DNA of 64,000 nt from SMWD01 sp051008895 (GTDB taxonomy: Bacteria > Pseudomonadota > Gammaproteobacteria > Steroidobacterales > GCA-2729495), in assembly GCA_051008895.1 (NCBI GenBank), contig JBPCXI010000151.1, positions 1 through 64,000 on the forward strand. Direction: 5' to 3'. The notes beneath the pieces are model-generated. The model had not been told where the DNA came from, made no database searches, and was given only the letters and a program-made list of their open reading frames with translations. The position numbers were made by a program, and so were the translations under genes. Each line of letters opens with the position of its first letter. The first letter of the stretch is position 1. Shown here in pieces: positions 22,928 through 31,374 of this stretch.

Positions 22928-23911
22928 ATGCAACAACGACGACTTGGCGCCGGCGGCGCGCAGGTATCGGCGATCGGACTCGGCTGCATGGGCCTGGTCG
23001 GCTGGTACGGCGCACGCGATGACGCGGAAGCGGCCGCGACCGTCGCGCGGGCGCTCGACCTCGGCTGCACGCACCTCGACACGGCCGCGGTGTACCAGGA
23101 CGGCGCCAACGAGCGCTTCGTCGGCGACTGCATCAAGGGGCGGCGCGAGGAGGTCTTCCTCGCGACCAAGTGCGGCATGGAGCGCTCGCCGGAAGGCAGA
23201 ATTCAGGTCGACACCCGTCCGGAAACGGTTCGCGCATCCTGCGACGCGAGCCTCGCGCGTCTCGGCACCGACCGCATCGATCTGTTTTACCTGCACCGTA
23301 TCGACCCTGACGTGCCGATTGAAGAGTCGATGGGAGCGATGGCGGACCTCGTCGAGGCGGGCAAGATTCTGCATGTCGGCGTATCGGAGGCCAGCGCGGA
23401 AACGCTCGAGCGCGCGCATGCGGCGCACCCGGTGGCGGCGCTGCAGAGCGAGTTATCGCTGTGGACGCAAGGGTCGGCGCGGCCATCGCTGGAGAAGTGC
23501 CGTGAACTCGGCATCGCTTTCGTTGCCTATAGCCCGCTCGGCCGCGGATTCCTGAGCGGGGCGATCACGAGCGCCGGGGATCTTCCTGCCGACGATACGC
23601 GCAGGATTTTTCCGCGCTTCGCCGAAGCGAATCTCGACGACAACGTGGCGGCCGCGCGGCACGTGCGCGCCGTAGCGGAGCAGATGAACGTGACGCCGGC
23701 GCAGCTCGCGCTGGCCTGGGTCCTCGCGCAATGGGAGGGCGTGCTGCCGATCCCGGGTACGAAAAAGCGCAGATACCTCGAGGAGAACCTGGCGGCGGCC
23801 GAAATCCGTCTCGGTGCGCAGGAGCTGGCCGACATCGACCGACAGTTGCCCGAGCGGCTCGCCCACGGCGCCCGCTACCCTGAGTCGATGTTAGGATCAC
23901 TGAATAATTAG
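22928..23911 (+). CDS. Aldo/keto reductase
   Basis: A 327-aa NADPH-dependent oxidoreductase of the AKR superfamily. The catalytic tetrad is visible: Asp51 and Tyr56 in DTAAVYQDGANE, Lys81 in ATKCGM and His123 in LFYLHRIDPD. The cofactor end IPGTKKRRYLEENLAA is also clear. It is most like the YajO/Tas-type AKR12/13 enzymes that act on aldehydes; the substrate is unknown. The ATG at 22928 gives the standard MQQRRLG start. It is monocistronic by spacing; a coiled-coil gene follows 42 nt later. Confidence 0.92.
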   Translation: MQQRRLGAGGAQVSAIGLGCMGLVGWYGARDDAEAAATVARALDLGCTHLDTAAVYQDGANERFVGDCIKGRREEVFLATKCGMERSPEGRIQVDTRPETVRASCDASLARLGTDRIDLFYLHRIDPDVPIEESMGAMADLVEAGKILHVGVSEASAETLERAHAAHPVAALQSELSLWTQGSARPSLEKCRELGIAFVAYSPLGRGFLSGAITSAGDLPADDTRRIFPRFAEANLDDNVAAARHVRAVAEQMNVTPAQLALAWVLAQWEGVLPIPGTKKRRYLEENLAAAEIRLGAQELADIDRQLPERLAHGARYPESMLGSLNN

Positions 23912-23953
23912 AAGCGTGCGACGCAACGTCAGCGCGCGTCAGGAGGATGTGAC

Positions 23954-24505
23954 ATGACGACATTGCAGGAAAGAATCGCGAATGAGCGGCGACGGCTGCG
24001 CCTCGTTCGGATGAAGATGGTCGGGGCGATAGAAGCGCAGGCGCAGAGCGACGAGTCCTATGTGCCGTTTTATGTGGCGGCGGCCGACTACATCGACTCG
24101 ACGATGCAGCGGTTGCACGAACAGGACATCAAGATGCGCAATATGATTATCGAGAAGGTCGGCGAGGTCGACGACAGCGTCGAAAAAGCGCTCGGCGAGC
24201 TCGATGAGCGTCTCGAGGGCGCGAAGGCACAACTGAAACCCTTTCTCGAGGCGCGCGACGCGCTCAGGGAAAACGGCACTGAGGCGCTGGAGCGGTTCGA
24301 GAAGATCGGCAAAGAGTACTCGGACTTCATCGTCGCGAACATGGGGCATCATGGCGGGACGACCGACCTGGCGGCGAAACTGTTTTCGACGTCCGACTGG
24401 GAGTATATGGCCGACGTGACCGATGAGCAGTTGCAGCAGGACGACGACCTGTTCGAACGCGTGGAGCAATCGGCGCCGGACGCGGTCCGGCACATTTCGG
24501 CCTAA
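23954..24505 (+). CDS. Uncharacterised helical/coiled-coil protein
   Basis: I do not recognise the family. The 183-aa product has no signal peptide or TM segment. It is rich in charged helices, with probable coiled coil at about residues 1-30 and 45-120 (MRNMIIEKVGEVDDSVEKALGELDERLEGAKAQL), and ends in an acidic region (TDEQLQQDDDLFERVEQ). A well-placed AGGAGG-type ribosome-binding site 6 nt before the ATG supports expression. It lies between an aldo/keto reductase and a convergent EAL-domain gene, which gives no functional clue. Confidence 0.7.
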   Translation: MTTLQERIANERRRLRLVRMKMVGAIEAQAQSDESYVPFYVAAADYIDSTMQRLHEQDIKMRNMIIEKVGEVDDSVEKALGELDERLEGAKAQLKPFLEARDALRENGTEALERFEKIGKEYSDFIVANMGHHGGTTDLAAKLFSTSDWEYMADVTDEQLQQDDDLFERVEQSAPDAVRHISA

Positions 24506-24525
24506 CCCGGCCCGGGCAGAAGAGG

Positions 24526-26211
24526 TCAGGTGTTGATCGCGTTCATCACGCTGACGTAAGCGGTGACGTCTCCGCTGAAATGACTCACCCATTGGCTGAA
24601 TGTTTCGGCGGGCATCGGTCGGCTGATGAAAAATCCCTGCGCCTTTTCGCAGCCCTGACTCGTCAGCCAGCGCATCGCCGGTCGTGACTCGACGCCCTCG
24701 GCGAGCACGGTCATGTTGAGGCTGTGCGCGAGTTCGATCGTCGCGCGAACGATGGCGACGTCGCGGCGATTGTCCGGTAGTTCGGCGACGAATGAACGGT
24801 CGATCTTGAGTTCGTCGACCGGCAGATTCTTGATCCAGGCCAGCGACGAGTGGCCGGTGCCGAAGTCGTCGATCGCGATGCGTGCGCCGAGATCGCGCAG
24901 ACACTGCAGCACGACCGTCGCGTATTCGAAGTCGTGTACGAGCGAGTTCTCGGTAATTTCCAGTGTCAGGTAGCGGGGGTCGAGATCGTGGTCGCGCAGC
25001 GTTTCGCGGATGAAGATCGGCAGCTTCGGGTCCCGCAGATCTTCGCCGGTCAGATTAACGGATACCGGCACGTCCAGGCCTTCCTCGAGCCACAACCGGC
25101 ATTCGCGAACAGCCGTTTCCAGCGCCCATTGCGTAATCAGCGGTATGTTGCCCGAGCGTTCGGCGATGTTGATGAAATCCGCCGGCGGCAGGAAGCCGAG
25201 TGTTGGGTGATCCCAGCGGACCAGCGCCTCCGCGCCGCAAACGGCGCCGTCCTCGAGCCTGACCTTCGGCTGCATGTATAGCTTGAGTTCGTGTTCGCGC
25301 ACGCCACGGCGCAAGTCACCGAGGATCGCGAGCTGACGCGCGTAGCGTTGCTCCTTGCCCGGCTCGTAGATGTTGATGCCGTCCGTCGTCTCGCGCGCGT
25401 CATTCTTCGCAACTGCCGCGTGCAGCATCAGCGTGTCGGGGTCGCTGCCGTGCTGCGGGAATTCGCAAATGCCGATACACGCGGCAACGTTCACGTTGAC
25501 GTCGTGTACAGACAAGCCGGCGCCGAGTAGCCGCAGAATATCCTCAGCGGTTTCCCATGCCGCGTGGCTGTCGACATCTTCCATGATGACGAGAAACTGG
25601 TCGCTTTCGAGTCGTGCCAGCGTGTGTCTCGCATCGACAGTTGCGCGTAGCCGCTCGGCGGCCTGTGCCAGCAGCGCATCGGCGATATCGTGACCGAAGG
25701 AAGCGCCGAGATCGCTGAAACTGTTCAGGTCTACGAGCATGATGCTGAGCGGAATCTCGCGCCCTTCCAGTCTGTTCAGCATCGTCTGCAACCGTTGTTC
25801 GGCCTGGAACCGGTTCGGCAGCCCGGTCAGGCGGTCGAAGTGTGCGTGGTAGGTGACCTCTTCCTCGCGTTCCGCGATCCCCTTCAGCATTGCGTTCAGC
25901 GCGTCGGCGAGTTCACCGGTATCGCCGGCCGCTCCGGTTCGGGGCAACTGGCTGTAGTCGCCCATCCCGATGCGCCGGGCTGCGGCCGTCAGACTTTCGA
26001 GTGACGTCATCAGGCTTGCGGCCACTCGGCCGGCCCAGACCACGCCGAGCATAAGAGTCACGAGCCCGGTCACGACCGCGGCGGCGACCAGCGGACGCGC
26101 CGGCACGTCCGCCCCGTTCGCCACAATATAGATAGCGATCAGCGTCCCGACCTGGGCGATCAGGACGATTGTCACGATCAGCAGCAGCAGCTTCGAACGC
26201 AGGTTTGGCAA
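24526..26211 (-). CDS. HAMP-GGDEF-EAL protein, probable c-di-GMP phosphodiesterase
   Basis: A 561-aa membrane signalling protein. Two TM helices (about 7-28 and 40-62) lead into a HAMP segment (about 65-115), a GGDEF domain (about 125-285) and an EAL domain (about 300-545). The GGDEF signature is degenerate (ESDQF), so cyclase activity is unlikely. The EAL domain keeps CGAEALVRW, EITEN, the DDFGTG loop, LKID and AEGVES, so hydrolysis of c-di-GMP is expected. The start is a TTG at 26211 placed 7 nt after GGAG. There is almost no periplasmic loop, so the input signal is unclear. Confidence 0.88.
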   Translation of the reverse strand: MPNLRSKLLLLIVTIVLIAQVGTLIAIYIVANGADVPARPLVAAAVVTGLVTLMLGVVWAGRVAASLMTSLESLTAAARRIGMGDYSQLPRTGAAGDTGELADALNAMLKGIAEREEEVTYHAHFDRLTGLPNRFQAEQRLQTMLNRLEGREIPLSIMLVDLNSFSDLGASFGHDIADALLAQAAERLRATVDARHTLARLESDQFLVIMEDVDSHAAWETAEDILRLLGAGLSVHDVNVNVAACIGICEFPQHGSDPDTLMLHAAVAKNDARETTDGINIYEPGKEQRYARQLAILGDLRRGVREHELKLYMQPKVRLEDGAVCGAEALVRWDHPTLGFLPPADFINIAERSGNIPLITQWALETAVRECRLWLEEGLDVPVSVNLTGEDLRDPKLPIFIRETLRDHDLDPRYLTLEITENSLVHDFEYATVVLQCLRDLGARIAIDDFGTGHSSLAWIKNLPVDELKIDRSFVAELPDNRRDVAIVRATIELAHSLNMTVLAEGVESRPAMRWLTSQGCEKAQGFFISRPMPAETFSQWVSHFSGDVTAYVSVMNAINT

Positions 26212-26287
26212 TGCCGACTCCGGGGCGGAGATCCTTCTCCGATAACCTCATCGTAGCGACTGCGCTCGACCAGTTATGGGAAATCCG

Positions 26288-27271
26288 TCACGTACTCAGC
26301 ATGCCGGGCGCCATTCCCGTGGGCCCTCCCTGTGGCGCCTGGCGCAGCTCCTGCTGATGGATTCGGCGCAGCTTCCGGTAGGCTACGAGCCCGGCATCGC
26401 TCGGGACGAGGCGGTCACCGCCCGCGTCATCGACGTTTGCCGGCTGCTGCGACGCGACGATGGGCAGATCGTCGTCGAACACCAGGAACTGGGAGAAACG
26501 GCCCCAGAGGTCGACGAGAGGGTGCAGGGGCCGCGGCACGTGGTGATACCAGCGCACGCAGACTTCCGTCTGCTGATCATCGACCGGAAAGAATGTCGCG
26601 GCCAGCGTGAAGCTCTTGCCGACCCTGTTGAACCACAGCGTCGGGTAGACGAAGTCGACGTATTGGCGGTTGTTTTTGCGCTTGTTGTCGAGGAAAAACA
26701 GGAAGCCGCCGTCGCGCGATTCCACGCGCACCCGCGTGCGCGGATCGCGGATGAAGGCGCCTATGCTGCGCCGATGCACGAATGGCAGGTGGCTGTAGTC
26801 GAGTACGTTCTCGATAGCGCGGGTGTAATGGGCGTTCCACAGGTAGCTGACTTCGCCGAAATGCATATCTTTGACGAGTTCTGTGCGCGGCGGCGGCGGG
26901 AGATCTGCCGCCGCTGCGGCCGGGCCGCGCCAGCTCCACAGGTAGCCGTCTGCCTCTCGGACCGGCCGCGTTGGCACTCGCAGCTGGTCCGGAATTTCCC
27001 AGTCGTCGCCCTCGGCCGGCACGCGCATGCATTGTCCGGCAGCGCCGAACCGGAACCCGTGAAATCGACATTCGATCGTATCGCCCTGAACTCGACCGAG
27101 GCTCAGCGCGGCGCCGCGGTGTGCGCAGCGATCCGGCATGCAGACCGCGTCGCCGGAGCGCGTGCGCCAGAATACGAGTCGCTCGCCGAATCGGGTTTTG
27201 GCTACGGGGCGCTTCCCGAGCTGGCGCGAGCTGAGCACCGGATACCAGTGCCCGCTGGAGAGTACTGTCAT
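26288..27271 (-). CDS. Rieske [2Fe-2S] non-heme iron oxygenase, large-subunit type
   Basis: A 327-aa oxygenase. The N-terminal Rieske domain has C49-x-H51 (CAHRG) and C68-x2-H71 (CRFHGF). The catalytic domain has the mononuclear iron motif ENVLDYSHLPFVH (about 154-166). It resembles vanillate demethylase- and pheophorbide oxygenase-like single-component enzymes; an electron-transfer partner is not encoded nearby and the substrate is unknown. Start choice is uncertain: 27271 (MTVLSSGHWYPV) fits the family, while 27334 is an in-frame alternative; neither has a good ribosome-binding site. Confidence 0.85.
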   Translation of the reverse strand: MTVLSSGHWYPVLSSRQLGKRPVAKTRFGERLVFWRTRSGDAVCMPDRCAHRGAALSLGRVQGDTIECRFHGFRFGAAGQCMRVPAEGDDWEIPDQLRVPTRPVREADGYLWSWRGPAAAAADLPPPPRTELVKDMHFGEVSYLWNAHYTRAIENVLDYSHLPFVHRRSIGAFIRDPRTRVRVESRDGGFLFFLDNKRKNNRQYVDFVYPTLWFNRVGKSFTLAATFFPVDDQQTEVCVRWYHHVPRPLHPLVDLWGRFSQFLVFDDDLPIVASQQPANVDDAGGDRLVPSDAGLVAYRKLRRIHQQELRQAPQGGPTGMAPGMLST

Positions 27272-27386
27272 GCGGTTATCTTGCGTGAGCGCAGCGCGCG
27301 GGTGCAAGGGGATCACGCGCTTTGCGGGATGCATGCGTCTGGGGTCTAATGCGCGTTGCCGCGCTCATTTCGCCGAGGATCCGAGA

Positions 27387-28322
27387 GTGACGAAACCGTC
27401 TACGATAAAGCCTTTCGCCGCCGGCGATATCTTCCTGGGTTGCACCTATCTCAATGACGCGAGCGACGATCATGCCGGCGACGGCCGGATTCTGCAGTAC
27501 GACCGCAATATGGTGCCGAAGGGTACGCTTTATACCAAGGGTACGAGCCACCTGATCGTCAACCTGCGCTTCGGGCCGGACGGCATTCTGTGGGCATTCG
27601 ACCCGTTCGAGTATGCGGTCGTGCGCGTGTCGCCCGACGGCGAACAGCTGCCCGCGCAGGACTTTGGCGAACGCGGCTGGGGCTCGGTCTGTTGCGGGCA
27701 CGATGGCAGCATATTCCTGACCGAATACCTGAACGGCAACAAGCCATATGAAGGCGGCGACATGCGCACGTTGCCCGGAACGGATGTCGTCGGCTACGGG
27801 AAAATCGCAAAATTCGACGCGAATTTCGCCCGCGTCGCAGAATTCGACACCGAACTGTCGCCATCCATGACCGGGTTTCACGGTGTCACCCACAGCTCGA
27901 TGCACCCGAATGGCCGCACGATGGCGTTCATGACCGATCTCGGCATGCGCGTGATGCTGATGGATACGGATACCGGTCAGCAGCTGCCCGACCTCGTGAC
28001 TTACCCCGGCGGCGAGGAGTACATGCGCAAATGGACGACCGGTGTCGCTTATCTGCAGGACGGCACGTTGCTACTGTTGCGTGGGAGTTTTATCGACTTC
28101 ATTGACGAGCAAGGCGATTCGCAACGCACGATCGAGCTGGACGAATATGGTTACGCGATGATCACCGTCGCGGCCGACCAGGCGCATGTGTTCGTGACGA
28201 ATATCTTCACCGGCGTGATGTCGAAAGTCGGGTTGGACTCCGGCGAGATCGTCGGTCAGATCGACACCGGAATGCGTAAGCCGTGTCGCAGCCTCGCCGG
28301 CGTCGCGGAATTCGGCGGTTAG
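27387..28322 (+). CDS. Uncharacterised beta-propeller-like protein
   Basis: A 311-aa protein without signal peptide. It has repeated beta-strand blades of the NHL/SMP-30/YVTN kind (for example LRFGPDGILWAFDPFEYAVVRVSPDGEQL, HGVTHSSMHPNGRTMAFMTDLGMRVMLMDTDTGQQL, and VFVTNIFTGVMSKVGLDSGEIVGQ), so a six- or seven-bladed propeller is likely. I cannot name a reaction. The GTG at 27387 with GAGG upstream is the best start. An RND-type exporter follows 19 nt downstream and may be co-transcribed; the Rieske oxygenase is divergent. Confidence 0.7.
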   Translation: MTKPSTIKPFAAGDIFLGCTYLNDASDDHAGDGRILQYDRNMVPKGTLYTKGTSHLIVNLRFGPDGILWAFDPFEYAVVRVSPDGEQLPAQDFGERGWGSVCCGHDGSIFLTEYLNGNKPYEGGDMRTLPGTDVVGYGKIAKFDANFARVAEFDTELSPSMTGFHGVTHSSMHPNGRTMAFMTDLGMRVMLMDTDTGQQLPDLVTYPGGEEYMRKWTTGVAYLQDGTLLLLRGSFIDFIDEQGDSQRTIELDEYGYAMITVAADQAHVFVTNIFTGVMSKVGLDSGEIVGQIDTGMRKPCRSLAGVAEFGG

Positions 28323-28341
28323 AGGTATTCGCGGCACGCCG

Positions 28342-30894
28342 ATGCAGTCTTTCATCGCATTTTGGGAGGTGCTGTTCCTGCAACGCCCGCGTTTGGGGCT
28401 GGCCTTGATGCTCGCGCTGGTCGCGTTCTTTGCCCTGTTCATCCCGGACTTCCGGCTCGACGCATCCGGCGACTCGTTGCTACTCGAGAATGACGTGGAC
28501 CTGCGCTACTACCGCGGGACGACCGCGAGGTATGGGTCGGACGAGTACCTGGTCATCACCTATTCGACGCCCGGGGATCTGTTCGCCCCCGGCACCCTGG
28601 CTGATCTGCAGAAGCTGCGCGACGAACTGCTCGCGCTCGACGGGTTCTCGTCGGTCATTTCGATTCTCGACGTGCCGCTGATCAACAGCCCGCGAACGTC
28701 TCTGCAGCAGCTGCAGGAAGAAGTGCCGACGTTGCTGAATCCGCGCACCGATATCGAGCTGGCGCGGAAGGAATTGACGAGCAGCCCGCTTTACGAGCAG
28801 CTGCTGATGAGTACCGACGGCCACACGACGGCGATTCTCGCCCGATTCCGGCTCGACGACGAGTTGGCTACGTTGCTCGCCGAGCGCGACGAGTTGCGTG
28901 AGCAGCTAGTGTTCGGCGATCTGCCGCGCGAAGCGCGGCGTCGGATGGATGAACTCGACGCCGCGATCAACGAGCATCGCGTGCGCCTTACGGCGCGGCA
29001 GCAGGCCGACATCGCGCGCGTCAGGACCATTCTGGACGAGCATCGCGGCCGGGCGGAGCTGCGCCTTGGCGGCCTGCCGATGATCGTGACCGACATGCTC
29101 GAATATATCGAACGCGATGTCATCGTGTTCGGCGCAGGTATCCTGATCTTCCTGATCGGCCTGATGACCACGATCTTCAGCCGGCCGCGCTGGGTCATCC
29201 TGTCGATGCTTGCGTGCTTCTCGGCGATCATCGTCATGATCGGTTATCTCGGCATGGTGAGGTGGCCCGTCACCGTGGTGTCGGCGAATTTCGTCGCGCT
29301 AATGCTGATTTTCGGCCTGTCGATCGCCGTCCATCTGATCGTTCGCTATCGCGAGTTGCACTCGGAGCACCCCGATGCAGACCAGCTATGGCTCGTGCGC
29401 AATACGGTGTACGAGAAGTTCCTGCCGTGTCTGTTCACCGCCCTAACGACGATGATTGCGTTCGCCTCGCTGCTCGTTAGCGGCATTCGTCCCGTCATCG
29501 ACTTCGGCTGGATGATGGTCAGCGGTATGGTCGTCGTGATGATCATGACGTTTACGGTATTCCCGGCCGGATTGATGTTGTTGTCGCCGGGGGAGCCGCA
29601 GACGCGCCGCGTTGCAACCGGCGCGATTACCGGTTTTTTGGCGAACCTCGTCGAGAAGGGGCCGCGCTCGATGGTGGTGTTTTATCTCGTTGTCGTCGTT
29701 GTCAGCATCGTCGGCATAGCGCGGCTCGACGTCGAGAATCGATTCATCGACAACTTCAAGGATACGACCGAAATCTACCAGGGCATGGTCAAGATCGATC
29801 AGGAGCTCGGCGGTACGACTCCACTCGACATTATTATCGACGCGGATCCGGCGTTTTTCGCCGCCGACGACGCGCCGGCCGGCGGGGTCGACGACGAGTT
29901 CGACGACGAGTTCGACGACGAGTTCGACGACGAGTTCGAAGACGAATTCGACGACGAGTTCGCCGCGGACGAGGGTGATCTCGGTTCGACGAGCTTCTGG
30001 TACAACACGTTCCAGCTGCAGACCGTGAGCGGGATTCACGACTGGCTCGAGAGCCTGCCCGAGACCGGCAAGGTGCTGTCACTGGCGACGACGATCGAAG
30101 CATTGAAAACGATTAACGACGACGAGGAAGTCAGCACGTTCTTCCTGTCGATCCTCTACAAGCGATTGCCGCCGGACGTAAAAGCCGCGCTGTTCGATCC
30201 CTACATGTCGCAAGACGGCAACCAGGTGCGCATTTCGGTACGTGTCTTCGAATCGGATCCGAACCTGCGGCGTCAGGAGCTGTTGGAGCGCATTCGCACG
30301 CACATTGTCGAGGAAGTCGGAATCGCGCCGGAGCGGGTCCACCTGACCGGCATGCTCGTCCTGTACAACAACGTGCTGCAGAGCCTCTATCAGTCGCAGA
30401 TAGCAACGCTGGGCTTCGTGTTCCTCATGATTCTGATGATGTTCTTCTTGCTCTACCGTTCGCCGTCGGTGGCGTTGATCGCGATCGTGCCGAATATACT
30501 CGCAGCCGGGGCGGTGCTCGGGTTAATGGGGCTACTGTCGATTCCGCTGGACATTATGACGATCACGATTGCCGCGATCGTCATCGGCATCGGCGTCGAC
30601 GATACCATTCACTACCTGCATCGATTCCGCGCCGAATATGGGCGCGACGGTGACTATGTCGGCGCGATGAGGCGTTCGCACGGCACGATCGGTCGTGCTA
30701 TGTACTACACGTCCATTATCGTCAGCGTCGGGTTCTCGGTACTCGTGCTGTCGAACTTCTATCCGACGATCTACTTCGGCATCCTGACTGGATTCGCCAT
30801 GCTGTTCGCGATGTTCGCGAACCTGACGTTGCTGCCGTTATTGCTGATCTGGATCCGCCCGCTGCGGCGAGCAGTCGCTGCGCGTCCGGCGTGA
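28342..30894 (+). CDS. RND-superfamily (MMPL-type) exporter with acidic insert
   Basis: An 850-aa inner-membrane protein with the duplicated RND layout: TM1 (about 15-35), periplasmic loop 1, TM2-6 (about 245-430), TM7 (about 450-470), periplasmic loop 2, and TM8-12 (about 690-845). The MMPL/sterol-sensing-type motif GIGVDDTIHYLHRFR is in the C-terminal TM bundle. Such proteins export lipids or hydrophobic molecules using the proton gradient; the cargo is unknown. Periplasmic loop 2 carries an unusual acidic tract of six DDEF-type tetrapeptides (residues 517-540). Its 3' end overlaps the convergent DUF934 gene by 57 bp. Confidence 0.87.
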   Translation: MQSFIAFWEVLFLQRPRLGLALMLALVAFFALFIPDFRLDASGDSLLLENDVDLRYYRGTTARYGSDEYLVITYSTPGDLFAPGTLADLQKLRDELLALDGFSSVISILDVPLINSPRTSLQQLQEEVPTLLNPRTDIELARKELTSSPLYEQLLMSTDGHTTAILARFRLDDELATLLAERDELREQLVFGDLPREARRRMDELDAAINEHRVRLTARQQADIARVRTILDEHRGRAELRLGGLPMIVTDMLEYIERDVIVFGAGILIFLIGLMTTIFSRPRWVILSMLACFSAIIVMIGYLGMVRWPVTVVSANFVALMLIFGLSIAVHLIVRYRELHSEHPDADQLWLVRNTVYEKFLPCLFTALTTMIAFASLLVSGIRPVIDFGWMMVSGMVVVMIMTFTVFPAGLMLLSPGEPQTRRVATGAITGFLANLVEKGPRSMVVFYLVVVVVSIVGIARLDVENRFIDNFKDTTEIYQGMVKIDQELGGTTPLDIIIDADPAFFAADDAPAGGVDDEFDDEFDDEFDDEFEDEFDDEFAADEGDLGSTSFWYNTFQLQTVSGIHDWLESLPETGKVLSLATTIEALKTINDDEEVSTFFLSILYKRLPPDVKAALFDPYMSQDGNQVRISVRVFESDPNLRRQELLERIRTHIVEEVGIAPERVHLTGMLVLYNNVLQSLYQSQIATLGFVFLMILMMFFLLYRSPSVALIAIVPNILAAGAVLGLMGLLSIPLDIMTITIAAIVIGIGVDDTIHYLHRFRAEYGRDGDYVGAMRRSHGTIGRAMYYTSIIVSVGFSVLVLSNFYPTIYFGILTGFAMLFAMFANLTLLPLLLIWIRPLRRAVAARPA
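29890..29961 (+). repeat. Six 12-bp coding repeats (DDEF) in the RND exporter
   Basis: GACGACGAGTTC repeats at 29890, 29902, 29914, 29926 and 29950, with the variant GAAGACGAATTC at 29938. Encodes a 24-residue Asp/Glu/Phe tract in the second periplasmic loop. Near-identical units suggest recent slippage expansion. Confidence 0.9.
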
Positions 30895-31374
30895 TCGCAG
30901 CGCGGCCGCAGACTGGCGAGCGTCGCCGGATGCCTGGTACCAGACGCTAAAGTCGCGATCGGCGGTCGCGAAATCCGCCAGTGGATCCTGGCTGTCGATG
31001 TCGAAGGCGTTGAAGCCTACCCGCTCCATGTAGTGCAGCTGTTCGAGCAATACGTCGCCGATGGCCCGTAACTGCCCGGCGAAGCCGTAGCGTTCGCGCA
31101 GCAAGCGCGCGTAGGAGTACGCGCGTCCGTCGCGAAACGTCGGAAACTCGAGCGCTATGACCGCGAGGTCGGGGATCGCGTCGGCGATCGCTTCAGGGTG
31201 TTCGTCGCTGCGCAGCCGAACACCTACCGGCTCGGTGCGCGCGCGCAGCGCAGCCTCGTTGGCGCGCCAGGTCTCGAGCGACACGAGCAGTGGCCCGGTC
31301 GCGGGCAGAGCAGCGCCGTCGACCACTTGCGTGTACGGATCTTGCGCCAGTTGTCGATCGACGACGAGCGCCAC
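30838..31374 (-). CDS. DUF934 protein of the sulfite-reduction operon
   Basis: A 178-aa member of DUF934, recognised by LEFPTFRDGRAYSYARLLRERYGFAGQLRAIGDVLLEQLHYMERVGFNAF. The family is almost always encoded directly after an assimilatory sulfite reductase and is thought to aid sulfite reduction; its biochemical role is not established. It starts at a GTG whose G is the last base of the sulfite reductase stop (TAGTG), so translation is coupled. The C-terminal ~30 residues run past the family domain and overlap the convergent RND gene by 57 bp. Confidence 0.88.
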   Translation of the reverse strand: MALVVDRQLAQDPYTQVVDGAALPATGPLLVSLETWRANEAALRARTEPVGVRLRSDEHPEAIADAIPDLAVIALEFPTFRDGRAYSYARLLRERYGFAGQLRAIGDVLLEQLHYMERVGFNAFDIDSQDPLADFATADRDFSVWYQASGDARQSAAALRSRRTRSDCSPQRADPDQQ

